The notes: generated by a model not told the origin, from the letters alone. Positions 7,795 through 17,120 are shown, numbered from the stretch's first letter. The stretch: DNA of 64,000 nucleotides from Larkinella arboricola (GCF_003259745.1 NZ_QLMC01000001.1:248001-312000), one strand, 5' to 3'. Numbers and translations are program-made.

Positions 7795-9267
7795 ATGGCA
7801 AAAAAAGTTATTGTTATTGGAGCCGGATTCGCGGGCTTATCGGCCGCTACCAGTTTGGCCGACAAGGGGTTCGATGTTACGGTTCTGGAGAAAAATGATC
7901 AGGCCGGGGGGCGCGCCCGGGTGTTTCGGCAGAACGGCTTCACGTTCGATATGGGGCCGAGCTGGTACTGGATGCCCGACGTTTTTGAAACCTATTTTGG
8001 TCGTTTTGGCAAAAAGCCGTCAGACTATTACAAGCTCGTTCGCCTTGACCCATCGTATAACGTCATTTTTGGTCCCGGCGACGCCGTAAGCCTGCCCGCC
8101 GGTCTTGACAAGTTGCAGGCGGTTTTTGAAGCGATGGAACCGGGGGCCAGTCGGCGCCTGCTCGATTTTCTGAAACAGGCGGCTTATAAATACGATGTGG
8201 GTATCAACCAGTTTGTCTGGAAGCCCAGTCGGCGGGTGACTGAGTTCATGAGTTTAAAACTGCTTCAGGATGCAATGCGGCTGGATGTGTTTCAATCGTT
8301 TGCGAGCCACATTCGTAAATATTTCAGCAATGAGCGGCTGTTACAGTTGATGGAATTTCCGATTTTGTTTCTTGGCGCTACGCCCCAGAATACCCCGGCG
8401 CTGTATAGCCTGATGAACTACGCCGAAATTTCGATGGGAACCTGGTATCCGATGGGGGGAATGCACGAGATTGTGAAAGCGATGGTGAAGCTTGCGGAAG
8501 AGAAGGGGGTAAAAATAGTATTGAATCATCCGGTCAAACAAATAGGTGTAACAAATGGTATAGCCAACAAGGTAGAGACGTATCAGGGCACTTTTGAAGC
8601 CGATGTGGTGGTGGCCGGAGCCGATTACCAGCACGTTGACAGCAAATTACTGGCCCCTGAATACCGTAACTACGACGATCGTTACTGGAATAGCCGGGTT
8701 CTGGCTCCGTCGTCGTTGCTATTTTATCTCGGCGTTAGAAAGCGGGTGCCCCGTTTGCAGCACCATAACTTATTTTTCGACGAGGATTTTGGGCAGCACG
8801 CAATTGAGATTTACGAAAAACCGCAGTGGCCCACCAAACCGTTGTTTTATGTGTCGGCCCCGTCGAAAACCGACCCGACAGTGGCCCCGGCCGGTATGGA
8901 AAACCTGTTTATTCTGATTCCGGTAGCGCCGGATCTGAACGACCCGGAGGAAACCCGGGAGCATTATTACAACCTCGTGATGGACCGGCTGGAAGCTTAC
9001 GTGGGTGAAAATGTCCGGAATCACGTGATTTTCAAAAGGAGTTACGCCCACAGCAATTTCATTGCGGATTACCATGCTTTCCGGGGAAATGCCTACGGGC
9101 TGGCGAATACCCTGCGGCAAACGGCTATTTTAAAGCCGGGTCTGAAGAACAAAAGGGTCAACAACTTGTTTTACACGGGCCAATTGACGGTTCCGGGTCC
9201 GGGTGTACCGCCCTCCCTGATTTCTGGACTGGTAGTGGCCGACGAAGTAAAGAAAGAATTTGGATAA
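7795..9267 (+). CDS. crtI: phytoene desaturase (carotenoid biosynthesis)
   Basis: FAD-dependent CrtI-type desaturase that converts phytoene stepwise toward neurosporene/lycopene at the membrane. The N-terminal FAD motif is intact (I-G-A-G-F-A-G at residues 8-14, then E-K-N-D-Q-A-G-G-R-A). The C-terminal signature (L-F-Y-T-G-Q-L-T-V-P-G-P-G-V-P-P) is typical of bacterial CrtI. From the ATG at 7795 the protein is 490 residues, the normal length. A longer in-frame version from 7603 would add 64 residues upstream of the FAD motif and span terminator hairpins, so I reject it. crtB follows after 77 bases on the same strand, an obvious two-gene pigment unit. Confidence 0.95.
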   Translation: MAKKVIVIGAGFAGLSAATSLADKGFDVTVLEKNDQAGGRARVFRQNGFTFDMGPSWYWMPDVFETYFGRFGKKPSDYYKLVRLDPSYNVIFGPGDAVSLPAGLDKLQAVFEAMEPGASRRLLDFLKQAAYKYDVGINQFVWKPSRRVTEFMSLKLLQDAMRLDVFQSFASHIRKYFSNERLLQLMEFPILFLGATPQNTPALYSLMNYAEISMGTWYPMGGMHEIVKAMVKLAEEKGVKIVLNHPVKQIGVTNGIANKVETYQGTFEADVVVAGADYQHVDSKLLAPEYRNYDDRYWNSRVLAPSSLLFYLGVRKRVPRLQHHNLFFDEDFGQHAIEIYEKPQWPTKPLFYVSAPSKTDPTVAPAGMENLFILIPVAPDLNDPEETREHYYNLVMDRLEAYVGENVRNHVIFKRSYAHSNFIADYHAFRGNAYGLANTLRQTAILKPGLKNKRVNNLFYTGQLTVPGPGVPPSLISGLVVADEVKKEFG

Positions 9268-9344
9268 GAAATGTGTCGTATAAATGGAATTATTAATTGC
9301 TGTTTCAGACCGGGTCGGGAAGGAGCAGCCCAGCCACTAACCCA

Positions 9345-10181
9345 ATGATCGAACTATTCAATCGCACCTCGGTAGAATGCAGCAAACTGGTCACCGAACA
9401 CTACAGCACCTCATTTACGCTGGGTATTAAAACGTTAGACCGGAAATTCCATTATCCAATTTACGCCATCTACGGTTTTGTTCGCTACGCCGACGAGATC
9501 GTGGACACGTTTTACGACTACGACCAGAAATATTTGCTTGAAAAGTTTAAAGCCGACACGTACGAGGCACTCGAACAGGGAATCAGTTTAAACCCGATTC
9601 TGCACGCCTTTCAGCGGGTGGTAAAAGAATACCGTATCGAGCGGAAACTGATCGATTCGTTTCTGAAAAGCATGGAAATGGACCTGTATTTCAACGAATA
9701 CAGCGAAAACCGCTACCAGGAGTACATCTACGGTTCGGCGGAAGTGGTGGGGCTGATGTGTCTGCGGGTGTTTTGCGAAGGGGATATGGCCATGTTCGAC
9801 CGGCTGAAAGAACCGGCCCGAAAGCTGGGGGCGGCTTTCCAGAAAGTGAATTTCCTGCGTGATCTGAAAAGCGATTTTGTTGACCGGGGCCGGGTCTATT
9901 TCCCGGGCGTTGATTTCACCGACTTTAGCCGGGACGCCAAACAGCTGATTGAAGACGATATCCAGCGTGATTTCGACGATGCCTACGTGGGGATCATGAA
10001 CCTGCCGCGCGGTGCCCGGATGGGCGTGCATCTGGCTTATACGTACTACCGGACCCTGTTTAACAAAATCAAGCAGGTGCCTGCTTCGCGGATTCAGGAA
10101 GAGCGGGTGCGGGTACCGGACATGAAAAAGATTGCCTTACTGGCCCAAACCTACGTACGGTTTCGCTGGAGCAGTATTTAA
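9345..10181 (+). CDS. crtB: phytoene synthase (squalene/phytoene synthase family)
   Basis: Condenses two geranylgeranyl diphosphates to phytoene, the substrate of CrtI. Both Asp-rich prenyl-diphosphate motifs are present: Y-A-D-E-I-V-D-T near residue 50 and N-F-L-R-D-L-K-S-D near residue 170. The start at 9345 (M-I-E-L-F-N-R-T-S) gives 278 residues and aligns with Bacteroidota CrtB. A TTG at 9297 would add 16 low-complexity residues. No cyclase (crtY), hydroxylase (crtZ) or ketolase (crtW) lies next to it, so the final pigment cannot be told from this window. Confidence 0.94.
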   Translation: MIELFNRTSVECSKLVTEHYSTSFTLGIKTLDRKFHYPIYAIYGFVRYADEIVDTFYDYDQKYLLEKFKADTYEALEQGISLNPILHAFQRVVKEYRIERKLIDSFLKSMEMDLYFNEYSENRYQEYIYGSAEVVGLMCLRVFCEGDMAMFDRLKEPARKLGAAFQKVNFLRDLKSDFVDRGRVYFPGVDFTDFSRDAKQLIEDDIQRDFDDAYVGIMNLPRGARMGVHLAYTYYRTLFNKIKQVPASRIQEERVRVPDMKKIALLAQTYVRFRWSSI

Positions 10182-10868
10182 AATTGTTGAACCCCGCCGG
10201 TAATTGCCCGTTCCCAATGGAGAGCGGGGCCGTCGACCAATACCTGTTTTTATACTTCAATACGCCAATCGCAGTACTACCACCCGTTTTTTGGAGGAGA
10301 TCATCCCCCTTTTCTTTTATTCGCCTATTCGCCCGAAGCTCGAATTGAACGGGTTTGCTGGTCTGAGTTTATGGGTTTTTATAAATGAAAGCTCGTAAAA
10401 TGTCGGGAACCCGAACCGTTCAAAAATGAACGGCCAACTGTCTGCTTACAAACGGGTTTTACTTTCGGGCCAGAAATACCCGTTTTCATCTGGTCCTACT
10501 GCGCTACCCACATCCTGGCTTGAGCGGGCGGAAAAGCTATCCGTATCATCCTGATTCCCGATTTATGGGCATATATATTTCCCTTTTCACAGGTGGACTA
10601 AATCGGGTTAGATAAGCGAAATTCGATTTAGTAGTTGCCGTTTTTTGGCTTTTGGTTACAGGTCATTTCAATAATTAACCTTATAACCTGTTTACAGACA
10701 TATCGTTACCTGTTTTCAAGCCTCCCGAAAACTGCTTTTCTTGTTACGGTTTCTAGCCGGGTTGTTCGGCGAAAGCCATTTTTTACAAAGGCTCCCCTAA
10801 ATAGTGAAATGAGATTTTAACCGTATCTTTGCCGCTTAGTAACTTCATTTATAATACAATACAGGTTC
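10182..10868. other. 687-base spacer between crtB and gatB
   Basis: I see no convincing gene. It contains CCCCGC/GCGGGG (10192-10197 and 10224-10229), a small hairpin CCGTTC/GAACGG (10416-10433), a 9-bp inverted repeat ACTAAATCG/CGATTTAGT (10597-10605 and 10624-10632), and AAACAGGT-type words in both orientations (10658-10663, 10686-10693, 10708-10715). The gatB promoter is at its right end. Confidence 0.6.
10824..10831 (+). promoter_or_regulatory. -7 promoter element of gatB
   Basis: TATCTTTG is an exact match to TAnnTTTG, 37 bases before the gatB ATG. A TTG at the usual -33 distance is not clear. Confidence 0.55.
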
Positions 10869-12368
10869 ATGGTTTCTGAAACGGCTGAAAAGACGGTATC
10901 CGCAGAGGTGCTGGCCAAATACGAGCTGGTGATTGGTCTGGAAGTACATTGCCAACTCCTGACGGCGACGAAGATTTTTGCCGCCGACTCCAATCAGTTC
11001 GGCAGCGAACCAAATACGAATATCAGTGTCATCACGCTGGGGCATCCGGGCACCTTACCCAAACTCAACCGCAAAGCCGTTGAACTGGCGGTTCGGATGG
11101 GGCTGGCCTGCCGTTCGGCCATCACGCAGTACACGGTTTTTGCCCGTAAAAACTATTTTTATCCCGACCTGCCCAAAGGCTACCAGCTTTCGCAGGACAA
11201 AACGCCGATCTGTGTTGGGGGCGAAATACCCGTCAAGTTCAAGGATGCCAATGGGCAAACCGTTGAAAAAGCCGTTCAGCTGCACCACATTCACCTGGAA
11301 GAAGATGCCGGAAAAAGCATTCACGACAGCGACTGGAACACCCTGCTGGATTATAACCGCGCCGGAACGCCCCTGATCGAGATGGTAACCGAGCCCGTGA
11401 TTCAGAGCGCCGAAGAAGCCGCAGCGTACCTGACCGAAGTTCGGCGGCTGGTGCGGTATCTGGACATCTGCGACGGCAACATGGAAGAAGGCTCGCTGCG
11501 CTGCGATGTGAATATTTCGGTGCGTCCGTGGGGGCAGAAAGAATTCGGTACGAAGGTCGAGATCAAAAATATGAACTCGATCCGGAACGTGCAGCGGGCC
11601 ATCGAAAGTGAGTTACGGCGGCAGATTGAGACGATTGAAAAAGGCGGAACCATCATCCAGGAAACCCGGATGTTTGATGCCAACACGGGCCTGACGCACG
11701 GGATGCGGGTGAAGGAAACTATGAACGATTACCGGTATTTTCCCGATCCGGACCTGAGCCCGGTCGTCATTTCCGACGAATGGCTGGCCGGTATTCGCGC
11801 CAACATGCCCGCCTTGCCGAAAGAACGGTATGAAACGCTGCTGAATCAGTACGGGCTGCCCGAATACGATGCTGCTCTGCTGGCCGATGTGAAAGAACTG
11901 GCCGATTATTTTGAAGCCGTCAGTCAGAAAACAACGCATTACAAAGCCGTTTCCAACTGGATTATGGGGCCGGTTAAAGCGCAGTTGACCGAAAAAGCAC
12001 TGCGCGACGGCCAGTTTCCGGTTTCGGCCGAAACGCTGGCCGGGCTGATTAATCTGGTGGATTCCGGAAAAGTAAGCTTCTCGACGGCCAGCCAGCGGAT
12101 TTTCCCGGTTTTGATTGAACAACCCGGAAAGTCGGCGGAGCAGGTGGCGCAGGAGCAGAATTTATTACAAAACAGCAATACCGATACGTTACAAACGTTG
12201 GTAGATGAGGTGCTGGCAGCCTGGCCCGATAAAGTGAAGGAATACAAAAAGGGCAAGAAAGGGCTGCTGGGTTTGTTTGTGGGCGAGGTGATGAAAAAAT
12301 CAAAAGGCAGCGCCGACCCCAAGCTAACCAATGAGTTGCTTCAAAAATCGTTGTCTTCTCCGTTATAA
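10869..12368 (+). CDS. gatB: Asp-tRNA(Asn)/Glu-tRNA(Gln) amidotransferase subunit B
   Basis: Subunit B of GatCAB, which phosphorylates and then amidates misacylated Glu-tRNA(Gln) or Asp-tRNA(Asn). The N-terminal catalytic core begins Y-E-L-V-I-G-L-E-V-H-C-Q-L. The GatB signature D-Y-N-R-A-G-T-P-L-I-E is near residue 160. A C-terminal helical GatB/YqeY domain that grips the tRNA ends at about residue 499, the normal length. gatA and gatC are not nearby, which is common. The thioredoxin-like gene starts 13 bases after the stop, so the two may share a transcript. Confidence 0.97.
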   Translation: MVSETAEKTVSAEVLAKYELVIGLEVHCQLLTATKIFAADSNQFGSEPNTNISVITLGHPGTLPKLNRKAVELAVRMGLACRSAITQYTVFARKNYFYPDLPKGYQLSQDKTPICVGGEIPVKFKDANGQTVEKAVQLHHIHLEEDAGKSIHDSDWNTLLDYNRAGTPLIEMVTEPVIQSAEEAAAYLTEVRRLVRYLDICDGNMEEGSLRCDVNISVRPWGQKEFGTKVEIKNMNSIRNVQRAIESELRRQIETIEKGGTIIQETRMFDANTGLTHGMRVKETMNDYRYFPDPDLSPVVISDEWLAGIRANMPALPKERYETLLNQYGLPEYDAALLADVKELADYFEAVSQKTTHYKAVSNWIMGPVKAQLTEKALRDGQFPVSAETLAGLINLVDSGKVSFSTASQRIFPVLIEQPGKSAEQVAQEQNLLQNSNTDTLQTLVDEVLAAWPDKVKEYKKGKKGLLGLFVGEVMKKSKGSADPKLTNELLQKSLSSPL

Positions 12369-12381
12369 CTGTACAGGTAAG

Positions 12382-13530
12382 ATGAAAAAAAATCGGATTG
12401 GTTTCGCCGTTTTGATGGCTTTGGCCTTGCCGTGGACGGCTTTGGCGCAGAGTGCAGGCAAAGAATTTACGGTCAGCGGTACGGTGCAGAACTTTAAGCC
12501 GGGCAGCAAGGCGTATCTGGAAACAAATGAGCAGCTTTCCAGAAAGCTGGATTCGACGCAGATCGACGCTGAAGGGAAATTTACCCTCAAAGGGCGCGAA
12601 CTCAACGGCGGGAGTTTCTACAAGCTCAATCTGGCCAACGAGCAGGTTTCGAGCCTGCTCGTTGATGGCGGTGAAAACCTGACGGTTACGGCCGACGCGA
12701 AAGACAAAAGTAAGCTACAGGTTAAGGGATCCGTCAACATGGAGTTTTACCCGAAAATCGTGGAGATTGATGTCATGATGCGGGAAAAACACAAGGCGTG
12801 GCAGAAACGGGCGGCAGCGGCAGCTTCCAAAAACGATTTCAAAGCCGGGCAGGCCATTGACCAGGAAGTAGTTACCGAAAACCAGAAGGTGATCGAAACC
12901 GTCAAGGCGATGATTCCGCAGATGGGGACTTCGACGGTTGCCATGATCTCGCTCAAGTACCTGGACCCAAAAGAGCATTTTGATATGTATGAATCGCTGG
13001 CGCAGAAGATGCAGCAGGCGGGTATCAAGAGCAAACAGGCACAGGCGTTTATCAACTTTGTAAACATGACGAAGGCCGAAACGACGGCCCAGGCCAATCA
13101 GGTCGCCATTGTGGAAGGAGCCCTGGCGCCGGATGTTACGCTGGAAAATGCCCAGGGCCAGCCAGTTAGTCTGTCGTCGTTGCGGGGTAAATATGTGCTG
13201 ATCGACTTCTGGGCGTCGTGGTGCGGCCCCTGCCGGCAGGAGAATCCGAATGTCGTGCGGGTGTATAACAAATATAAAGACAAAGGCTTTGAAGTATACA
13301 GCATCTCGCTCGACGACAGCCGGGATAAGTGGCTGAAAGCCGTGCAGGCCGACGGAATGATCTGGACGAACGTGCTGGGCAAGAAGAACGGAAGTGCGCC
13401 GGTGGCTCAGCAATATTCGATTCAGGTGATTCCTACAACCTACCTGCTGGATAAGGAAGGTAAAATTATTGCCAAAAATCTGCGGGGGCAGGCGCTGGAG
13501 CAAAAGTTAAGCGAAATTCTGGATAAATAA
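12382..13530 (+). CDS. exported TlpA-family thioredoxin with N-terminal DUF4369-like domain
   Basis: Periplasmic thiol-disulfide oxidoreductase of the TlpA/ResA type. The signal peptide is residues 1-23 (ends L-A-Q). A DUF4369-like beta domain covers ~27-115, a helical linker ~120-235, and the thioredoxin fold ~245-382 with active site W-C-G-P-C (C281, C284) and cis-Pro segment V-I-P-T-T. I start at the ATG at 12382. An earlier in-frame ATG at 12331 lies inside gatB and would bury the signal peptide. This architecture is frequent in Bacteroidota; substrates are unknown. Confidence 0.92.
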   Translation: MKKNRIGFAVLMALALPWTALAQSAGKEFTVSGTVQNFKPGSKAYLETNEQLSRKLDSTQIDAEGKFTLKGRELNGGSFYKLNLANEQVSSLLVDGGENLTVTADAKDKSKLQVKGSVNMEFYPKIVEIDVMMREKHKAWQKRAAAAASKNDFKAGQAIDQEVVTENQKVIETVKAMIPQMGTSTVAMISLKYLDPKEHFDMYESLAQKMQQAGIKSKQAQAFINFVNMTKAETTAQANQVAIVEGALAPDVTLENAQGQPVSLSSLRGKYVLIDFWASWCGPCRQENPNVVRVYNKYKDKGFEVYSISLDDSRDKWLKAVQADGMIWTNVLGKKNGSAPVAQQYSIQVIPTTYLLDKEGKIIAKNLRGQALEQKLSEILDK

Positions 13531-13545
13531 CCGTTTATGGTTAAT

Positions 13546-13601
13546 GGTGTAGAGTTTAGAGTTTTTGGTTAGTATTGAAGACTTTTAACCGTAAACTCAC
13601 C
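13546..13601. repeat. word-repeat spacer with imperfect inverted repeat
   Basis: GAGTTTA at 13552-13558, flanked by GGTG, is complementary to TAAACTCACC at 13592-13601 apart from a 2-base bulge. GGTTA/TAACC (13567-13571 and 13586-13590) nests inside. The word GAGTTTA recurs in the spacer at 30147. Confidence 0.35.
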
Positions 13602-13612
13602 AACTGTTTCTT

Positions 13613-14416
13613 ATGAAAATTGCTATTGTCGGTTGCGGCAACATGGGAATGGCGTTTGCCAAGTCGTTTTTACAGTATGATCTGGTAAAAAAAGAAAACC
13701 TGTTGCTCATCGAAAAAAGCGCCAATCGTTGCGAAGCCTTAAAAGCTGAGAAAACGGGCGTCGTGGTTGATACCATCAGCCCCCGGATTTCGGAAGTCGA
13801 TTTAATTATTCTTTCGGTTAAGCCGCAGGATTTTAACAGTTTACAGGATGCTTTGCGGGAAACCATTCAGCCGCAGCAGGTCATTCTGTCGATCATGGCC
13901 GGTATTCCGATTGCCACTATTCAGGAAAAATTAGACCATCGGCTGGTCATCCGCGCCATGCCCAATACGCCCGCCATGCTGGGCATGGGTATCACCGGTT
14001 TTACGGCGGCCAAAGAAGTTGACCTGACCAATTTACGGAAGGTAGAAAACCTGATCAATGCCACGGGCCGGTCGATTTTTCTGGAAGATGAAGCCCTGCT
14101 CGATGCCGTTACGGCGCTCAGCGGCAGCGGCCCGGCTTATTTCTATTACCTTGTCAAAGCGATGGTCGAAGCCGGTAAGCAAATGGGGTTCGATGAGTCC
14201 GTTGCGGCATTGCTGGTGAAACAAACCATGTTGGGGTCGTTCCATCTCATTAATAATGCCGACAAATCGCTGGACGATCTAATCAAAGCCGTAGCGTCTA
14301 AAGGCGGTACGACCGAAGCGGCTCTGAAACGGTTTGAAGAAGGTGGATTGGCCGATACGCTCATCGCCGGTATAAAAGCCGCCCAGACCAGGGCCACGGA
14401 GTTGTCGAAGTCATAA
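13613..14416 (+). CDS. proC: pyrroline-5-carboxylate reductase
   Basis: Catalyses the last step of proline synthesis, NAD(P)H-dependent reduction of pyrroline-5-carboxylate. The Rossmann motif I-V-G-C-G-N-M-G is at residues 5-12, S-V-K-P-Q near residue 69, and the family signature (S-G-S-G-P-A-Y-F-Y, then K-G-G-T-T-E-A-A-L) is in the C-terminal dimerisation domain. 267 residues is the normal length. It stands alone, with a strong terminator after it. Confidence 0.97.
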   Translation: MKIAIVGCGNMGMAFAKSFLQYDLVKKENLLLIEKSANRCEALKAEKTGVVVDTISPRISEVDLIILSVKPQDFNSLQDALRETIQPQQVILSIMAGIPIATIQEKLDHRLVIRAMPNTPAMLGMGITGFTAAKEVDLTNLRKVENLINATGRSIFLEDEALLDAVTALSGSGPAYFYYLVKAMVEAGKQMGFDESVAALLVKQTMLGSFHLINNADKSLDDLIKAVASKGGTTEAALKRFEEGGLADTLIAGIKAAQTRATELSKS

Positions 14417-14433
14417 GCTAACCTCTTATAAAT

Positions 14434-14468
14434 GAAAAAACCGTCAACATACCACTGACGGTTTTTTC
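14434..14468 (+). terminator. rho-independent terminator of proC
   Basis: GAAAAAACCGTCA and TGACGGTTTTTTC form a perfect 13-bp stem around a 9-base loop and supply their own T tract. The A tract on the left arm would also serve the opposite strand. Confidence 0.88.
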
Positions 14469-14506
14469 GTTTTACATCATCCGATTTAACGGCTAAAAAT
14501 CGTGAA

Positions 14507-14716
14507 ATGAGAAAACTTCTATCAATCCTCCTGTTATCGGCCAGCACCTTATCCTACAGGACCGAATCCAAGGTCCTGATTTGTGAGAGCCGAAGTGCCT
14601 ACGCGTATCATTCTTACGAATGCCGGGGACTAAAGCGATGCAGTCATAAAATAAGCCGAATAACAGTGTCTGCGGCAAAACACAGGGGCTATTCGGCTTG
14701 TAAGATATGTTACTGA
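14507..14716 (+). CDS. small secreted cysteine protein, unknown function
   Basis: 69 residues. A short hydrophobic N-terminus (L-L-S-I-L-L-L-S-A) looks like a signal peptide. The mature part has C26, C39, C45, C65 and C68 in the pattern Y-x-C-R-G-L-x-R-C-x-H ... C-K-x-C-Y. I recognise this pattern from other Bacteroidota small proteins and from the tails of some larger exported ones. The C39/C45/H47 and C65/C68 layout would suit a small zinc ribbon or disulfide knot (inference). A 10-bp inverted repeat (AAGCCGAATA at 14653-14662, TATTCGGCTT at 14690-14699) lies inside the 3' end of the gene. It converges on purB 7 bases away. Confidence 0.7.
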   Translation: MRKLLSILLLSASTLSYRTESKVLICESRSAYAYHSYECRGLKRCSHKISRITVSAAKHRGYSACKICY

Positions 14717-14723
14717 TTATGCT

Positions 14724-16064
14724 TTAGATTCCCGTATACGAATACGGTGTAATCGCCCGCAACTCGGCTTTGACGTTCTCGGAAACGTTCAGACCGTCGA
14801 TAAACCGGGCGATGGTGTCGGCGGTGATTTTCTCGTTTGTGCGGGTCAGGTCTTTCAGAGCTTCGTACGGTTTCGGATAACCCTCGCGCCGGAGAATGGT
14901 CTGAATCCCTTCGGCAACAACCGCCCAGTTCTCTTCCAGATCGGCCTGAATAGCGGCTTCGTTGAGCTGAAGTTTGCCCAGCCCTTTCAGCAGTGATTTC
15001 AACGCGATGATCGAATGGGCAAACGGTACGCCCAGGTTGCGCAGAACCGTGGAGTCGGTCAGGTCGCGTTGCAGCCGTGAGATGGGCAGTTTGGCGGACA
15101 GGTGTTCGAACAGGGCGTTGGCAATGCCCAGATTTCCCTCCGAATTTTCAAAATCAATCGGGTTGACTTTGTGCGGCATGGCCGATGAGCCCACTTCGCC
15201 CGCCTTGATCTGCTGTTTGAAGTAGTTCATCGAAATATACGTCCATATATCCCGGTTGAGATCAATCAGAATCGTATTCAGGCGCTTGAAGGTGTCGAGT
15301 GTGGCCGCCAGCATATCGTAGTGTTCAATTTGCGTTGTATGCTGGCTGCGTTCCAGGCCGAGCTTTTGCACAAATTTATTTCCGAACCCGTTCCAGTCAA
15401 TATCCGGATAGGCGATGTTGTGGGCGTTGAAATTGCCGGTGGCTCCCCCAAATTTGGCCGCTGCCGGAATGTCGGTCAGCAAGTAGAGCTGCTTTTCAAT
15501 CCGTTCGCAGAAAACCAGGATTTCCTTGCCCAGCCGGGTCGGTGAAGCGGGTTGGCCGTGGGTTCGGGCCAGCATGGGCACGGTTTTCCATTGCTCGGCC
15601 AGTTCCTGCAATTTGATGAACACTTCCCGGTATTGCGGCTCAACCTCCATTTCCAGCGCATCGCTCAGAAGCAACGGCGTAGCGGTATTGTTGACGTCCT
15701 GCGAGGTCAGACCGAAGTGGATAAATTCCAGGTAATCGGCAATATTCAGATCGGCCAGTTTTTCCTTGATGAAATATTCGACGGCCTTCACGTCGTGGTT
15801 GGTTTCCCGCTCAATTTCCTTGATGCGCAGCGCATCGGCTTCTGAAAAGTTTTCGTACAGAGTCCGCAGCTTCGGAAAAACCTCCCGGTCAATGTCTTTC
15901 AACTGAGGGAGCGGCAGTTCACAGAGGTCGATAAAATACTCAATCTCAACCCGGATACGGTACCGGATCAATCCCCATTCCGAAAAATAAGAGGCCAGTG
16001 ACTGGACTTGACGGCGGTAGCGGCCATCAATCGGCGAAATTGCGGAAAGCGCAGAAAGTTGCAT
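14724..16064 (-). CDS. purB: adenylosuccinate lyase
   Basis: Cleaves SAICAR and adenylosuccinate, releasing fumarate, in purine synthesis. It belongs to the fumarase/aspartase superfamily. The signature loop G-S-S-A-M-P-H-K-V-N-P, which holds the catalytic Ser, is intact, as are the R-Y substrate-binding start (I-D-G-R-Y) and the T-S-Q-D segment (H-F-G-L-T-S-Q-D-V-N-N-T). The length of 446 residues fits the bacterial PurB class. The ATG at 16064 is preceded 20 bases upstream by a TAnnTTTG element. Confidence 0.97.
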   Translation of the reverse strand: MQLSALSAISPIDGRYRRQVQSLASYFSEWGLIRYRIRVEIEYFIDLCELPLPQLKDIDREVFPKLRTLYENFSEADALRIKEIERETNHDVKAVEYFIKEKLADLNIADYLEFIHFGLTSQDVNNTATPLLLSDALEMEVEPQYREVFIKLQELAEQWKTVPMLARTHGQPASPTRLGKEILVFCERIEKQLYLLTDIPAAAKFGGATGNFNAHNIAYPDIDWNGFGNKFVQKLGLERSQHTTQIEHYDMLAATLDTFKRLNTILIDLNRDIWTYISMNYFKQQIKAGEVGSSAMPHKVNPIDFENSEGNLGIANALFEHLSAKLPISRLQRDLTDSTVLRNLGVPFAHSIIALKSLLKGLGKLQLNEAAIQADLEENWAVVAEGIQTILRREGYPKPYEALKDLTRTNEKITADTIARFIDGLNVSENVKAELRAITPYSYTGI

Positions 16065-16083
16065 AGGCTTAAAAACGAAAACG

Positions 16084-16091
16084 CAAAGGTA
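16084..16091 (-). promoter_or_regulatory. -7 promoter element of purB
   Basis: TACCTTTG on the minus strand is an exact TAnnTTTG match, 20 bases before the purB start. No TTG at the usual distance is seen. Confidence 0.5.
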
Positions 16092-16258
16092 ATGGAACCG
16101 CCCGAATCCGCTCTTTATAAATTAGATACTAAGCGAATATTTTATATCTAATGCGAATATTCACTTTGCGTATAAATGGTAATAAATATTGCTTTATATT
16201 GGCGGCTTTGTAACAGAACGTATATTTTATTGGCTTATCCCTAAACCCACCTTTTTCT

Positions 16259-16984
16259 ATGCAACTGTCTCCCTTCCTCGGTGAACTGGTAGGAACGTTG
16301 GTCGTTATTCTGTTAGGCGACGGTGTTGTCGCGAATGTTATATTGAAACAAACCAAGGGCGAAGCGTCCGGATGGATTGTGATTACCACGGGTTGGGCTT
16401 TTGCCGTCACCATGGGTGTTTTCATTGCCAAAGCCTTCGGCAGTATTGACGGGCATCTGAATCCGGCCGTCACCATCGCCTTTGCCGTGGCAACGAGCGA
16501 CTACAGCAAGCTGGCCAGCTACATTCCGGCGCAGATGATTGGGGCTTTTCTGGGGGCGGTATTGGTCTGGCTTCAGTATTTGCCGCACTGGGCCGCTACA
16601 CCCGATGCGGGGACCAAGCTCGCCGTTTTCTCCACAGGCCCGGCCATTCGCCAGCCTGCAAGCAATGTGGTCAGTGAAATGATTGGGACGCTGGCGCTCA
16701 TCATCGGAATTGCGGGTATTTCAGCCAAATCTCTCGGGACCATTGCCATCGGTTTAGGGCCGTATCTGGTTGGGGTGCTGGTCTGGAGCATCGGCCTTTC
16801 ACTGGGCGGTACGACCGGTTACGCCATCAACCCCGCCCGCGATCTGGGGCCACGGATTGCCCATGCCTTACTTCCCATTCCGGGCAAAGGTTCGTCGGAC
16901 TGGAACTATGCCTGGGTCCCCATCGTCGGGCCGATTATCGGGGCCGTTGTGGGCGGACTGCTCATCAAATGGTACGCGTTGTAA
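16259..16984 (+). CDS. MIP-family channel, aquaglyceroporin (GlpF-like)
   Basis: Inner-membrane channel for glycerol and other small neutral solutes. Six hydrophobic segments and both NPA half-helices are present (H-L-N-P-A-V-T and Y-A-I-N-P-A-R-D-L-G). The Asp after the second NPA-R is characteristic of the glycerol-conducting branch and is usually absent in pure water channels. 241 residues is normal. No glycerol kinase gene is adjacent, so the substrate is inferred from sequence alone. It is divergent from purB across a 194-base AT-rich spacer. Confidence 0.92.
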   Translation: MQLSPFLGELVGTLVVILLGDGVVANVILKQTKGEASGWIVITTGWAFAVTMGVFIAKAFGSIDGHLNPAVTIAFAVATSDYSKLASYIPAQMIGAFLGAVLVWLQYLPHWAATPDAGTKLAVFSTGPAIRQPASNVVSEMIGTLALIIGIAGISAKSLGTIAIGLGPYLVGVLVWSIGLSLGGTTGYAINPARDLGPRIAHALLPIPGKGSSDWNYAWVPIVGPIIGAVVGGLLIKWYAL

Positions 16985-17086
16985 TTCAACGTGGAGCTAT
17001 ACCTCTAAACCCCGGCGGGTCATCCTGAATCTGGTAAGGACACCCCGCTGTGGCCGGATTGAACGGTATCGAAATCATTTCATCAG

Positions 17087-17120
17087 AAACACCTGCTATA
17101 AGTCTTCGTGCAGGTGTTTT
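17087..17120 (+). terminator. terminator between the aquaglyceroporin gene and bioA
   Basis: AAACACCTGC and GCAGGTGTTT form a 10-bp stem, followed by T-rich sequence on the plus strand. It lies about 100 bases after the channel gene, and its arms cover the last codons of the convergent bioA (stop at 17096). Confidence 0.75.
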
